Below are positions 43,006 to 51,676 of a stretch of 64,000 bases of DNA, in pieces; position 1 is the stretch's first letter; every line of letters starts with the position of its first letter. Position numbers and translations under genes: made by a program. The stretch comes from GCA-2705995 sp965661625. GTDB lineage: Bacteria; Bacteroidota; Bacteroidia; Flavobacteriales_G; Salibacteraceae. Under the pieces are notes generated by a model. It was not told where the DNA came from and made no database searches. It saw only the letters and a program-made list of their open reading frames with translations. The DNA is taken from the NCBI GenBank assembly GCA_965661625.1, contig CBFIEM010000010.1, positions 67,390 to 131,389 on the forward strand, given 5' to 3'.

Positions 43006-44958
43006 ATGGAACAGATTAAAATAACATTACCCGACGGCTCAGTTCGAGAAGTAGAGAAAGGCACAACTGCCTTAACGATTGCACAGTCAATTAGTGAAGG
43101 TTTGGCAAGAAATGTATTATCTGCCGAAGTGAATGGTGAGGTATGGGATGCTACACGCCCTATACTTACAGATTCAAAGTTACGCCTGTTAACGTGGAAT
43201 GATAGAGAGGGCAAGTCTACCATGTGGCACTCTTCAGCGCATGTTATGGCTGAAGCTTTGGAGGCTTTGTATCCAGGAATCAAGCTGGGCATTGGACCCC
43301 CCATTGATCAGGGTTTTTATTACGATGTAGATTTTGGGGATCATGTATTTTCAAGTGACGACTTCCCTAAGATTGAAAAGAAAATGCAGGAATTAGCAAG
43401 TCAAAAAAACACATTTGACAGAAGTGAAGTATCTAAGGCTGATGCCCTGAATTATTTCTCTGAGAAAGGTGATGAATACAAACTAGACTTAATAAAGGAT
43501 CTTGAGGATGGCACAATAACCTTCTACAAACAAGGTGAATTCACAGATTTATGCCGCGGACCTCATATTCCTCACACTGGATTCATTAAGGCCATTAAGC
43601 TGATGAGCACTGCAGGAGCATATTGGCGAGGAGATGAATCACGCAAACAACTCACCCGAATCTACGGGATCACATTTCCAAAGAAAAAAGAACTGGATCA
43701 CTACTTGGTTCAGCTAGAAGAAGCCAAGAAGCGCGATCACAGGAAGTTAGGCAAGGAACTCGAGCTTTTTACATTTTCAGATAAAGTTGGCCAAGGTCTA
43801 CCTCTTTGGTTACCAAAAGGAGCAGCACTTCGCGAGCGCCTCGAGCAATTTCTCAAAACTGCTCAGAAAAAAGCTGGATACAGTCAAGTGATTAGTCCTC
43901 ATATCGGCCAAAAGGAACTTTATGTGTGTTCTGGTCACTATGCGAAGTATGGGGAAGATTCCTTTCAGCCAATAACAACGCCAAATGAGGGGGAAGAATT
44001 CTTGCTTAAACCGATGAATTGTCCTCATCACTGCGAAATATTCAATGCTCAGCCTAGGTCGTACCGCGACCTACCACTGCGGTTTGCTGAATTTGGAACC
44101 GTTTACCGCTATGAACAAAGCGGTGAGCTCCATGGGCTAACTCGCGTTAGAGGTTTCACCCAAGATGATGCCCATATCTTTTGTACGGAGGCTCAGGTGA
44201 AGGACGAGTTCAAAAAAGTAATTGACTTAGTACTTTATATTTTCAAGACGCTCGACTTTCAGGATTTTACAGCACAGGTATCCCTAAGGGACCCTAATAC
44301 TCCAGAAAAGTATATTGGAGATCCATTGGGCTGGGATAAAGCGGAAAACGCCATTCGCGAAGCTGCCGAGGAAAAAGAACTTCCCACGGTTATTGAATAC
44401 GGAGAAGCTGCATTCTATGGCCCTAAGCTAGATTTTATGGTGAAGGATGCATTAGGAAGAAACTGGCAGCTTGGAACCATTCAAGTTGACTACAACCTCC
44501 CTGAAAGGTTCGAATTGACATATACAGGTGCTGACAATCAAAAGCACAGACCTGTAATGATACACAGAGCACCCTTTGGCTCGATGGAAAGGTTTGTTGC
44601 TGTATTAATCGAGCATTGCGCCGGTAAGTTTCCGTTATGGCTAACTTCTGAACAAGTTGCTATTTTACCAATTAGTGAGAAATACAATGAAAGCGCTCAA
44701 GCGCTTTCAGAATTCTTAAATATTTCCGATATTCGCGCGCTCGTTGATGATCGTAACGAAAAGATTGGAAAGAAGATTCGCGATACTGAACTGCAAAAAG
44801 TTCCGTTCATGATTATCTTTGGAGAGAAGGAAGAGTCAAGTGGTTTATTAGCAATACGCAAACAAGGAGAAGGCGATATTGGAACCATGAGTAAAGAAGA
44901 TTTTATTAAGTTTATTACTAACCTAGTCGCGCAAGAGACAGGGACAATTACTAATTAA
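43006..44958 (+). CDS. thrS: Threonyl-tRNA synthetase
   Basis: 650 residues with the full bacterial layout: TGS domain (1-62, ITLPDGSVREVEKGTTA), second N-terminal editing domain (HSSAHVMAEALE, about 75-220), class II catalytic core (PMNCPHHCEIF with zinc-binding Cys, motif 2 FGTVYRYEQSGELHGLTRVR, motif 3 HRAPFGSMERF) and anticodon-binding domain (from about 545). It charges tRNA-Thr. First gene of the conserved thrS-infC-rpmI-rplT operon. Confidence 0.97.
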   Translation: MEQIKITLPDGSVREVEKGTTALTIAQSISEGLARNVLSAEVNGEVWDATRPILTDSKLRLLTWNDREGKSTMWHSSAHVMAEALEALYPGIKLGIGPPIDQGFYYDVDFGDHVFSSDDFPKIEKKMQELASQKNTFDRSEVSKADALNYFSEKGDEYKLDLIKDLEDGTITFYKQGEFTDLCRGPHIPHTGFIKAIKLMSTAGAYWRGDESRKQLTRIYGITFPKKKELDHYLVQLEEAKKRDHRKLGKELELFTFSDKVGQGLPLWLPKGAALRERLEQFLKTAQKKAGYSQVISPHIGQKELYVCSGHYAKYGEDSFQPITTPNEGEEFLLKPMNCPHHCEIFNAQPRSYRDLPLRFAEFGTVYRYEQSGELHGLTRVRGFTQDDAHIFCTEAQVKDEFKKVIDLVLYIFKTLDFQDFTAQVSLRDPNTPEKYIGDPLGWDKAENAIREAAEEKELPTVIEYGEAAFYGPKLDFMVKDALGRNWQLGTIQVDYNLPERFELTYTGADNQKHRPVMIHRAPFGSMERFVAVLIEHCAGKFPLWLTSEQVAILPISEKYNESAQALSEFLNISDIRALVDDRNEKIGKKIRDTELQKVPFMIIFGEKEESSGLLAIRKQGEGDIGTMSKEDFIKFITNLVAQETGTITN

Positions 44959-44976
44959 AAGGAGGACTTAGTTATA
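44959..44976 (+). promoter_or_regulatory. Strong Shine-Dalgarno and AUA start codon of infC
   Basis: AAGGAGG (44959-44965) is placed eight bases before ATA at 44974-44976. It is the clearest Shine-Dalgarno of the window, in a genome where most starts have none. Rare starts (AUU, AUC, AUA) at infC allow IF3 to repress its own translation, which is known from E. coli (AUU). Confidence 0.75.
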
Positions 44977-45528
44977 AGACCAAGAAGACGCAATAGCCCA
45001 AGACCAAGAAGAAACGAAGAGCTTCACAAAATTAATCGTCGTATAACGGCAGATGAAATTCGATTAGTTGGAGACAACGTGGAGCAAGGAGTCTATCCAA
45101 CAGGTCAAGCCCTTAAAATGGCTGAAGAACAAGAGTTGGATCTCGTTCAGATTTCACCAAATGCAAACCCTCCAGTTTGTAAAATTCTTGACTACAAGAA
45201 ATTCTTGTACGAGCAAAAGAAGAAACAAAAGGAGATTAAGCAGAAGACTGTAAAAGTGGTGATTAAAGAAATTCGTTTCGGACCAAATACGGATGAGCAC
45301 GATTATGAGTTCAAGAAAAAGCATGCAATTAAGTTTCTACAAGAAGGAGCAAAATTAAAAGCATATGTCTTTTTCAAAGGGCGTTCTATCTTGTTTAAAG
45401 ACAAAGGCCAAATCCTCCTTCTTAAACTAGCTCAAGAGTTAGAAGAGTATGGCACAGTTGAATCTATGCCAAAAATGGAAGGTAAACGAATGATTATGTT
45501 CATTGCGCCTAAAGCACAGAAGAAATAA
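44974..45528 (+). CDS. infC: Translation initiation factor IF-3, probable AUA start
   Basis: 184 residues when read from the ATA at 44974. The N-domain (NEELHKINRRITADEIRLVG) and the linker lie upstream of the first ordinary start (GTG at 45079, codon 36), so the GTG cannot be the true start. The C-domain is complete (KEIRFGPNTDEHDYEFK; FKGRSILFKDKGQ). IF3 binds the 30S subunit and rejects non-standard start codons. The gene lies 15 bases after thrS and 19 before rpmI. It will be shortened or missed by gene callers that accept only ATG, GTG and TTG. Confidence 0.9.
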   Translation: MRPRRRNSPRPRRNEELHKINRRITADEIRLVGDNVEQGVYPTGQALKMAEEQELDLVQISPNANPPVCKILDYKKFLYEQKKKQKEIKQKTVKVVIKEIRFGPNTDEHDYEFKKKHAIKFLQEGAKLKAYVFFKGRSILFKDKGQILLLKLAQELEEYGTVESMPKMEGKRMIMFIAPKAQKK

Positions 45529-45547
45529 ATCCCAATAAATAGAAGTT

Positions 45548-45745
45548 ATGCCAAAAATGAAGACTACATCCAGCGCTAAAAAGCGATTCAAGCTTACAGC
45601 TTCTGGAAAAATTAAGCGCAAGCATGCTTTTAAATCGCATATCTTAACTAAGAAGGCGACTAAAAGAAAGCACAACTTGACAAAATCTGGCCTTGTACAC
45701 AAGTCAGATGAAAACAATGTTAAAGTTCAACTTTGCATTCGATAA
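45548..45745 (+). CDS. rpmI: 50S ribosomal protein L35
   Basis: 65 residues, very basic, with the L35 pattern MPKMKTTSSAKKRFKLTASG and a middle TKKATKRKHNL. It sits between infC and rplT, the invariant gene order. The final residues (VKVQLCIR) differ slightly from other bacteria. Confidence 0.97.
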   Translation: MPKMKTTSSAKKRFKLTASGKIKRKHAFKSHILTKKATKRKHNLTKSGLVHKSDENNVKVQLCIR

Positions 45746-45834
45746 TCATTAAATAACTAGGTTTTCAGTTTAACCGAGTTGCAGTGCAAACAAGATTCCA
45801 TCCATGGAGCGCCTGTAATTAAAAAAGCAAAATT

Positions 45835-46179
45835 ATGCCAAGATCAGTAAATGCCGTCGCAAGTCGACAAAGACGAAAAAAAATCCTCAAGAAAGCTAAA
45901 GGCTTTTGGGGTAGAAGAAAAAATGTTTGGACTGTTGCTAAAAACGCCGTTGAGCGCTCTATGCAATATGCCTATGTAGGTAGAAAACAAAAGAAACGTA
46001 ACTTCCGTTCACTTTGGATTCAACGAATCAATGCTGCAACTCGCCAGCACGGAATGTCTTATTCTGAATTTATGGGTAAGCTTTCTAAAAGTGATATCCA
46101 GTTGAATCGTAAGGTTCTTGCAGATTTAGCTTTGCATCATCCAGATGCTTTTAAAGCTATCGTTGATAAAGTGAAGTAG
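45835..46179 (+). CDS. rplT: 50S ribosomal protein L20
   Basis: 114 residues with the L20 start MPRSVNAVASRQRRKKILKK and core FWGRRKNVWTVAKNAVERSM; basic N-terminal extension binds 23S rRNA early in assembly. The 89-base gap before it (45746-45834) is the largest in the operon and could hold an autoregulatory L20-binding structure; I see only a short CCATGG-centred hairpin there. A terminator follows. Confidence 0.97.
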   Translation: MPRSVNAVASRQRRKKILKKAKGFWGRRKNVWTVAKNAVERSMQYAYVGRKQKKRNFRSLWIQRINAATRQHGMSYSEFMGKLSKSDIQLNRKVLADLALHHPDAFKAIVDKVK

Positions 46180-46204
46180 ATTTAGTTGAACAAGGGATTT
46201 ATTG

Positions 46205-46234
46205 AAGCCGTGCACATTGTGTACGGCTTTTTTT
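46205..46234 (+). terminator. Rho-independent terminator of the thrS-rplT operon
   Basis: Stem AAGCCGTGCAC / GTGTACGGCTT with an ATT loop and one internal mismatch, followed by seven T. It lies two bases before the convergent gene's stop. Confidence 0.92.
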
Positions 46235-46236
46235 GT

Positions 46237-46527
46237 TTAATCCTTATCTTGTGGGAGAACTAATCCCTTCCGTGAACTGAACCGTTCAATGAGGAATAAA
46301 AGGCCGTAAAATAAACCTCCATAGACCAAAACTGAAATCATAATACCAATTAAAAACCGCGGTGAAGTGTGATTCTCAGACACAAGGAGAGCTATACCCC
46401 AAACAGGCTTAAAAAAACGTATTACAACGTCTGTGCTGAATTTTGATAAGTAAATCAACCACCCAGTAGCCACAAGTAAACAGCTGAGGCTAAAAGCCAC
46501 TACTACTTTTCGATAATGATAGATCAT
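46237..46527 (-). CDS. Small membrane protein of unknown function
   Basis: 96 residues with two strong hydrophobic segments (about 8-27 and 58-82) and a possible third (about 40-50). I recognise no family. Its ATG overlaps the stop of the TPR lipoprotein gene (ATGA), so the two are co-translated. Confidence 0.65.
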   Translation of the reverse strand: MIYHYRKVVVAFSLSCLLVATGWLIYLSKFSTDVVIRFFKPVWGIALLVSENHTSPRFLIGIMISVLVYGGLFYGLLFLIERFSSRKGLVLPQDKD

Positions 46528-47537
46528 TCTACTCTAGATTTACCCTTAGCAGCTAGATCAAAATCTGGCTTGATCGCTAAGGCTCGATTATAGTCTGAAA
46601 GTGCTTCACTCATTTTTCCCATGCGCTCCTGAGCCAACCCTCGGTTATAAAAAGCTCTATAATTCATGGGGTTAATTCGGATTACATCATTGAACTCTGT
46701 AATTGCTGAGTCTAATTTATTAAGCTGCTCAAGGTAAATGTATCCCCTGTTGTAATATCCATTGTAAAAACTCGGATGCTCATAAACAAGAAATCCATAG
46801 ATATCCAGAGCCTTTCTTGGGTTTCCATGATTTTGGTACCACATTCCTAAGTTATAGAGCGCATCTACCCCTGTACTATCCGAGTCAAGTGCATTTTTAT
46901 AGTAATCGACTGCTAGAGGATCATCGGCAAGTGCATATAGTAACCCCAGCTCCACATAAGCTTCATAATAATTAGCGTCTTGTTCAATCGCTGTTTGAAA
47001 ACTTGACACCGCCAACGTATAGTTTTCGCGATCTTTATAAATTAATCCTTTTAAAAAATATCCTGGAGCATAATGCACGTCCTCTTTCAGCGATGCATTA
47101 GCATAATCAATTGCTTCTTCATAGTTCTTTGCAGCTAAAAACAAATATCCCAAAGCATAATTTAAATCTGTATTTGAAGGATCAAGTTCTAAGCCCTTTT
47201 CCAACGCCTTTCGGTAGGGCCCCATACGATTCGCGAGTCGATACAATCTAGCCTTGAATATGTGCCATTTTCCATTGGTACTATCAAGCTTTATAGCCCT
47301 GTCAATATCATTCATTGCCGCTTGCCAGTCTTTAGTATCAAGAGAAGATTGTGCGCGTTGATAATATAAACCGGGACTATTCGGCTTTTCAGCAATCATC
47401 GTTGAAATTGAATCGTATGGTGAAATTGTTGTTGAGGTGCTAGGTTTTGAACGGTCTTCATTATTAGACGCTGATTCTTCGCATGAATAGCCCAACAAGG
47501 CAGCTAATAATATTAGGGTGAAGCAAATATATTTCAT
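46524..47537 (-). CDS. TPR-repeat lipoprotein
   Basis: 337 residues. Lipoprotein signal (LLGYSC, Cys at about 19), an Asp/Ser-rich linker, then about seven tetratricopeptide repeats, for example ALGYLFLAAKNYEEAIDYA and YNRGLAQERMGKMSEALSDY. TPR proteins are protein-interaction scaffolds of the envelope; the partner is unknown. Its ATG is directly behind the T-run of the recA terminator, so its transcription depends on readthrough or an unseen promoter. Confidence 0.85.
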   Translation of the reverse strand: MKYICFTLILLAALLGYSCEESASNNEDRSKPSTSTTISPYDSISTMIAEKPNSPGLYYQRAQSSLDTKDWQAAMNDIDRAIKLDSTNGKWHIFKARLYRLANRMGPYRKALEKGLELDPSNTDLNYALGYLFLAAKNYEEAIDYANASLKEDVHYAPGYFLKGLIYKDRENYTLAVSSFQTAIEQDANYYEAYVELGLLYALADDPLAVDYYKNALDSDSTGVDALYNLGMWYQNHGNPRKALDIYGFLVYEHPSFYNGYYNRGYIYLEQLNKLDSAITEFNDVIRINPMNYRAFYNRGLAQERMGKMSEALSDYNRALAIKPDFDLAAKGKSRVE

Positions 47538-47567
47538 AAAAAAACCCAGTCTTTTATGACTGGGTTT
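47538..47567 (-). terminator. Rho-independent terminator of recA, touching the TPR gene start
   Basis: Perfect 10-bp stem AAACCCAGTC / GACTGGGTTT with a six-base loop, then seven T on the minus strand (47538-47544). The T-run ends exactly at the ATG of the TPR gene. Confidence 0.9.
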
Positions 47568-47588
47568 CGAAGATAATCAATCTACGTG

Positions 47589-48596
47589 TTATGCGTCTTT
47601 TGGATTCAACGCTTCTTTTATTTTTGATTCGATTTCCTCAGCTAATTCAGGGTTATCTTCGATCAAACTTTTCACCGCATCCCTACCTTGGCCAAGCTTG
47701 GTATCGCCATATGAGAACCACGAACCGCTCTTTTTGATTACACCATGGTCTACACCTAGGTCAATTAATTCGCCAGATTTAGAAATTCCCGCACCGTACA
47801 TAATGTCAAACTCTGCCTTTCTAAAAGGAGGGGCTACTTTGTTCTTAATAACCTTTACGCGTGTATTATTTCCTACGACTGCGTCTCCAGACTTTATTTG
47901 TCCAATCCTACGAATATCCAATCGCACAGACGAATAGAACTTGAGTGCATTACCACCAGTAGTTGTTTCAGGGTTACCAAACATTACCCCGATTTTCTCA
48001 CGCAACTGGTTAATAAAAATACATGTGCAATTCGTTCTACTTATTGATGCCGTCAATTTGCGAAGAGCTTGAGACATCAATCGCGCCTGAAGTCCCATTT
48101 TAGAGTCTCCCATTTCACCTTCAATTTCGGCCCTTGGCGTAAGTGCTGCAACTGAATCGATAATCAGTAAATCTACTGCTCCTGAACGAATCAAGTTATC
48201 CGCAATCTCTAAAGCCTGCTCCCCATTGTCAGGTTGAGATATCAATAAGTTTCCTGTATCAACACCTAATCCCTCTGCGTAAAAACGATCGAACGCATGC
48301 TCAGCATCAACAATTGCCGCAATTCCTCCTTGCTTCTGAACTTCAGCTATTGCATGAATTGCAAGGGTTGTTTTTCCAGACGATTCAGGACCATATATTT
48401 CAACAATTCTTCCTCTTGGATACCCGCCTACCCCAAGCGCTAAATCCAAGGTAAACGATCCAGAAGGAATTACTTCTACTTGCTCTACTGCTGCATCATT
48501 CAGCTTCATTACTGCTCCTTTTCCGTAAGTCTTTTCCAACTTATCCATTGTGAGCTGTAATGCTTTTAATTTCTCTTTTGCGATATCTTGTGACAT
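47589..48596 (-). CDS. recA: Recombinase RecA
   Basis: 335 residues. Walker A GPESSGKTT, Walker B LLIIDSVAALTPR, the L1/L2 DNA-binding loops (EGEMGDSKMGLQARLMSQ; NPETTTGGNALKF) and MAW-like KVIKNKVAPPFRKAEF are all present. The acidic C-terminal tail is short. RecA drives strand exchange and SOS induction. The TACGTTTG promoter element is 22 bases upstream; I saw no LexA-type box. Confidence 0.97.
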   Translation of the reverse strand: MSQDIAKEKLKALQLTMDKLEKTYGKGAVMKLNDAAVEQVEVIPSGSFTLDLALGVGGYPRGRIVEIYGPESSGKTTLAIHAIAEVQKQGGIAAIVDAEHAFDRFYAEGLGVDTGNLLISQPDNGEQALEIADNLIRSGAVDLLIIDSVAALTPRAEIEGEMGDSKMGLQARLMSQALRKLTASISRTNCTCIFINQLREKIGVMFGNPETTTGGNALKFYSSVRLDIRRIGQIKSGDAVVGNNTRVKVIKNKVAPPFRKAEFDIMYGAGISKSGELIDLGVDHGVIKKSGSWFSYGDTKLGQGRDAVKSLIEDNPELAEEIESKIKEALNPKDA

Positions 48597-48618
48597 ATGC
48601 TAGTTTATTAGATGGTTA

Positions 48619-48626
48619 CAAACGTA
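48619..48626 (-). promoter_or_regulatory. -7 element (TACGTTTG) of recA
   Basis: Exact TAnnTTTG on the minus strand, ending 22 bases before the recA ATG at 48596. Confidence 0.5.
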
Positions 48627-48657
48627 GTGGGTGAAAATGTAATGTATTTACGGTAGA

Positions 48658-49116
48658 CTAAAGTTCGCCAAATAATTGGTTGGAATGGTCCTTTGTTTTT
48701 ACTTTCTTGATTACCTTATCGATTACACCTGCAGAATTAATCACAAATGTTGTGCGGTGAATTCCATCAAACTCTTTCCCCATGAATTTTTTTTGTCCCC
48801 AAACACCAAATGCCTCAATCACTTCTTTAGATTCATCAGCCAACAATGGAAAAGGCAAATCATACTTCTCAATGAAATTCTGGTGCTTTTTAACAGAGTC
48901 TGCTGAAACACCGTAAATCTGATACCCCATCTCCTGCCACTTTTTGTAATTATCGCGCAAGTCACATGCTTCTGCTGTACATCCAGGTGTATTATCCTTT
49001 GGATAAAAATAGAGTACTGTTTTTGTTCCCATTAGATCTTCATGGGTTACTTTTTCACCATTCTGATTGACTGTTTCAAATGATGGTATTTTATCTCCTT
49101 CTTCTAACATTTTCAT
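48658..49116 (-). CDS. bcp: Thioredoxin-dependent thiol peroxidase (peroxiredoxin Q/BCP)
   Basis: 152 residues. The motif FYPKDNTPGCTAEACDLRD holds the peroxidatic Cys46 and the resolving Cys51 five residues on, as in atypical two-Cys BCP. It reduces hydroperoxides with thioredoxin. A TAATTTTG element ends only five bases before the first ATG (49116); a second in-frame ATG lies two codons later. Confidence 0.95.
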   Translation of the reverse strand: MKMLEEGDKIPSFETVNQNGEKVTHEDLMGTKTVLYFYPKDNTPGCTAEACDLRDNYKKWQEMGYQIYGVSADSVKKHQNFIEKYDLPFPLLADESKEVIEAFGVWGQKKFMGKEFDGIHRTTFVINSAGVIDKVIKKVKTKDHSNQLFGEL

Positions 49117-49121
49117 AAGCT

Positions 49122-49129
49122 CAAAATTA
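49122..49129 (-). promoter_or_regulatory. -7 element (TAATTTTG) of bcp, predicting a nearly leaderless mRNA
   Basis: Exact TAnnTTTG directly upstream of the bcp start codon; the predicted transcript start would be within a few bases of the ATG. Confidence 0.4.
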
Positions 49130-49156
49130 GTAATAGAACAACAACTATTGAGTTAG

Positions 49157-50365
49157 TTAGTTCTTAAAGTCAGGATAAAGCAAGTATTTCTTTCTTGTAT
49201 TGAGGTATTCTTCAAGTTTCGGCTCCCAGCTCGCTCTTATCTCTTCATCACTCAAGCCATTTTTTATTTGTATCCTTAATTGATCAGTCCCAGCCAAGAG
49301 GTCAAAAAAGCCATTTGACAAAAAGAAATTATCCGATTTAGGCCGATGTGCATAGCTCACCTGTAGCCAATTTAAATAGATTTTACGATGCTCTGCCGGT
49401 AGGGCTTTAGGACGTTCTGTCAAATTAAATCCTTTGCAATTGATTCCGTTATACTTTGGATTAGCCGCTCCATAGGAAGGAACTGGAGTAAAACTATACG
49501 TTCCAGCATCTAAATCTGGGCATCCGAAAACCTGAAAAGGAGTTGAAGTTCCTCTACCGACTGACATAATTGTTCCCTCAAAAAGACCGAGTGAAGGATA
49601 TAAGTATATACTCCTCATATTCGGCAAATTCGGTGACGGAGGAACTTCCAAAGTAATGCGTAGGTCATGGTTGTAGTTTGTTGCTTTTATTACAAGCAAA
49701 TCACACTTCACCTTATTTTTTAACCACCCTTCTCCATTGATCATATGGGCCAACTCTCCAACAGTAAGTCCATGCACAATAGGAATGGTGTGCATGCCCA
49801 CAAAGGATTGATACTCCATATTTAATACGGGTCCATCAACATAAAACCCGTGCGGGTTACCTCGGTCTAATACAATGAATCTTTTATCTTGCTCCGCACA
49901 TGCTTCCATTACATAGTGCATTGTGCTTATGTAGGTGTAAAATCGAACTCCTACATCTTGAATATCAAATAAAACTACATCAACCTGTTCAAGATCAGCA
50001 CGGGTAGGTTTCTTATGCCTTCCATAAAGAGATATTATAGGCAATCCCGACTTCTTATCCTTGTGATTCTCGACAAGCTCTCCGGCATCGGCTCCACCAC
50101 GAAATCCATGTTCTGGCGCAAAAACTAGTTTTACGTTAACCCCAAGTTGCAATAAACTATCTACCAAATGCGTATTTCCAATTAAAGAAGTATGATTTGC
50201 AACAACTGCCACGCGCTTTCCATCTAACTCTTCGAGGTAAGAGTCGAATGATTCATTCCCTGGGTGATAAGATTGGGCTTCAACATTTGAAACTACACTC
50301 AAGTAGAAAAAAAACACAAGCAGGACTTGATATTCTAATGTTCTCAATGGGTAAATTATATTCAT
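49157..50365 (-). CDS. Exo-beta-N-acetylmuramidase NamZ-like (DUF1343)
   Basis: 402 residues from the ATG at 50365 (a TTG four codons earlier would lie four bases from the -7 element). Sec signal peptide (about 10-31), then the DUF1343 core: VVANHTSLIG, FAPEHGFRGGADAGE, LFDIQDVGVRFYTYISTM and LDRGNPHG. NamZ of Tannerella and Bacillus cleaves terminal MurNAc from peptidoglycan fragments, so this is probably a periplasmic cell-wall recycling enzyme. Confidence 0.9.
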   Translation of the reverse strand: MNIIYPLRTLEYQVLLVFFFYLSVVSNVEAQSYHPGNESFDSYLEELDGKRVAVVANHTSLIGNTHLVDSLLQLGVNVKLVFAPEHGFRGGADAGELVENHKDKKSGLPIISLYGRHKKPTRADLEQVDVVLFDIQDVGVRFYTYISTMHYVMEACAEQDKRFIVLDRGNPHGFYVDGPVLNMEYQSFVGMHTIPIVHGLTVGELAHMINGEGWLKNKVKCDLLVIKATNYNHDLRITLEVPPSPNLPNMRSIYLYPSLGLFEGTIMSVGRGTSTPFQVFGCPDLDAGTYSFTPVPSYGAANPKYNGINCKGFNLTERPKALPAEHRKIYLNWLQVSYAHRPKSDNFFLSNGFFDLLAGTDQLRIQIKNGLSDEEIRASWEPKLEEYLNTRKKYLLYPDFKN

Positions 50366-50381
50366 CTTTGTAAGCAATACG

Positions 50382-50389
50382 CAAATCTA
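50382..50389 (-). promoter_or_regulatory. -7 element (TAGATTTG) of the NamZ-like gene
   Basis: Exact TAnnTTTG on the minus strand, ending 16 bases before the ATG at 50365. Confidence 0.5.
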
Positions 50390-50406
50390 ACATTCCTTTC
50401 TTGTCA

Positions 50407-51642
50407 ATGGATACTGCCCGTTTTATTGCTTCACGAATTATTAGCAGAAGTAGTGCGGAGTCTGAACAGCAATCAGGCTTAAAACCTATTATTTATCTTG
50501 CCATAATAGGTATTGCCCTGGGCGTATGCATCATGACAATTTCCGTTAGTGTTGTTAGGGGGTTTCAACATGAAATACAGTCAAAGGTTATTGGCTTTGG
50601 CGGTCACCTTCAAATCAGAAACTACCAATCTTTTCAAGGTCTTGATGACTCTCCTGTATCAATGAACCAACCATTTTATCCAGCTTTAGACAGCGTTGAG
50701 GGTGTCAGAAACATCCAAGTGTTTTTAAATAAAGCTGGCATTTTAAAAACAGAAGAAGAACTACAAGGTGTTATCATTAAAGGAATTGGAAGAGACTTTG
50801 ACTGGCATTTTTTTAAGCAAAATTTAATTGCTGGAGACACGTTTGAGATCCGCGAAGAACAACGAAGTGAGCTTTCCTTAATTAGTCAGCGAATTGCCAA
50901 TAGACTTCAGCTAGGCTTGAATGATAAGTTTTACGTCTATTTCATTCAAGACGGGAGACCTCGACCTAGGAAGTTTATTGTTAATGGCATCTACAATACA
51001 GGTTTAGCTGAATTTGATGAAAAAATTGTTTTGGCTGATATGCGCCATATACAACGCATTAATGGTTGGGATTCAACTCAGGTTGGAGGATTTGAAGTGA
51101 ATGTGAATGAATTTTCAGGATTAAGCAAACTGGATTACCTCATTGAAAGGCATATTGGGTACTCGTTAAAAACAGACTCCATACTTGACCGTCATCCAGA
51201 AATTTTTTCTTGGTTAGGCCTGATGGATAACAACGTAACAATCATTCTGATTTTAATGATTCTAGTCAGCGGAATAACCATGTCTACTGCACTGCTCATA
51301 TTAATATTAGAACGGACTCAAATGATAGGTTTACTCAAGGCTTTGGGTGGAAGTAACTGGGTCGTAAGAAAGATTTTTTTAATCCATGCGGCCTATTTAA
51401 TTTCTATCGGTCTAATTGTAGGAAACCTGCTTGGTATTGGTCTCTGTTTGATGCAAAGTACATATCATTTCATCTCCTTACCTGAAGCGACCTATTACCT
51501 ATCCTATGTTCCAATAAAATTTGACTGGCTCTTTATTCTTTCTTTAAATGTGGGAACACTTTTAACATGTATGGTAATTTTATTGTTGCCCTCTTTAGTG
51601 ATTACTAAAATCTCCCCTGTCAAGGTTATCCGTTTCAGTTGA
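50407..51642 (+). CDS. FtsX-like ABC permease (LolC/LolE type)
   Basis: 411 residues. One N-terminal helix (about 28-50), a periplasmic domain of about 220 residues and three C-terminal helices (about 275-300, 320-345, 370-400), the four-helix topology of LolC/LolE, which extract lipoproteins from the inner membrane. The N-terminal motif ARFIASRI and RTQMIGLLKALGGSNWVVRKIF before the last helices fit the family. The ATPase partner (LolD) is not in the window. The ATG at 50407 is preferred to a TTG two codons up. Confidence 0.85.
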   Translation: MDTARFIASRIISRSSAESEQQSGLKPIIYLAIIGIALGVCIMTISVSVVRGFQHEIQSKVIGFGGHLQIRNYQSFQGLDDSPVSMNQPFYPALDSVEGVRNIQVFLNKAGILKTEEELQGVIIKGIGRDFDWHFFKQNLIAGDTFEIREEQRSELSLISQRIANRLQLGLNDKFYVYFIQDGRPRPRKFIVNGIYNTGLAEFDEKIVLADMRHIQRINGWDSTQVGGFEVNVNEFSGLSKLDYLIERHIGYSLKTDSILDRHPEIFSWLGLMDNNVTIILILMILVSGITMSTALLILILERTQMIGLLKALGGSNWVVRKIFLIHAAYLISIGLIVGNLLGIGLCLMQSTYHFISLPEATYYLSYVPIKFDWLFILSLNVGTLLTCMVILLLPSLVITKISPVKVIRFS

Positions 51643-51649
51643 GAAGCGG

Positions 51650-51657
51650 TAACTTTG
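51650..51657 (+). promoter_or_regulatory. -7 element (TAACTTTG) of the cystathionine beta-synthase gene
   Basis: Exact TAnnTTTG ending 19 bases before the ATG at 51677. Confidence 0.5.
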
Positions 51658-51676
51658 CTTCGAGTAAATTGAAACT

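Noticed and set aside
45079..45528. infC starting at GTG 45079 (149 residues)
   Set aside because: This would delete most of the conserved IF3 N-domain, which is encoded in frame just upstream behind a strong Shine-Dalgarno.
44974..46179. Attenuator or L20 leader riboregulator between rpmI and rplT
   Set aside because: The 89-base gap has only a weak hairpin; there is not enough structure visible by eye to support a named leader.
47524..47531. TATATTTG as promoter of the TPR gene
   Set aside because: It lies inside the coding sequence after the ATG; using it would remove the lipoprotein signal.
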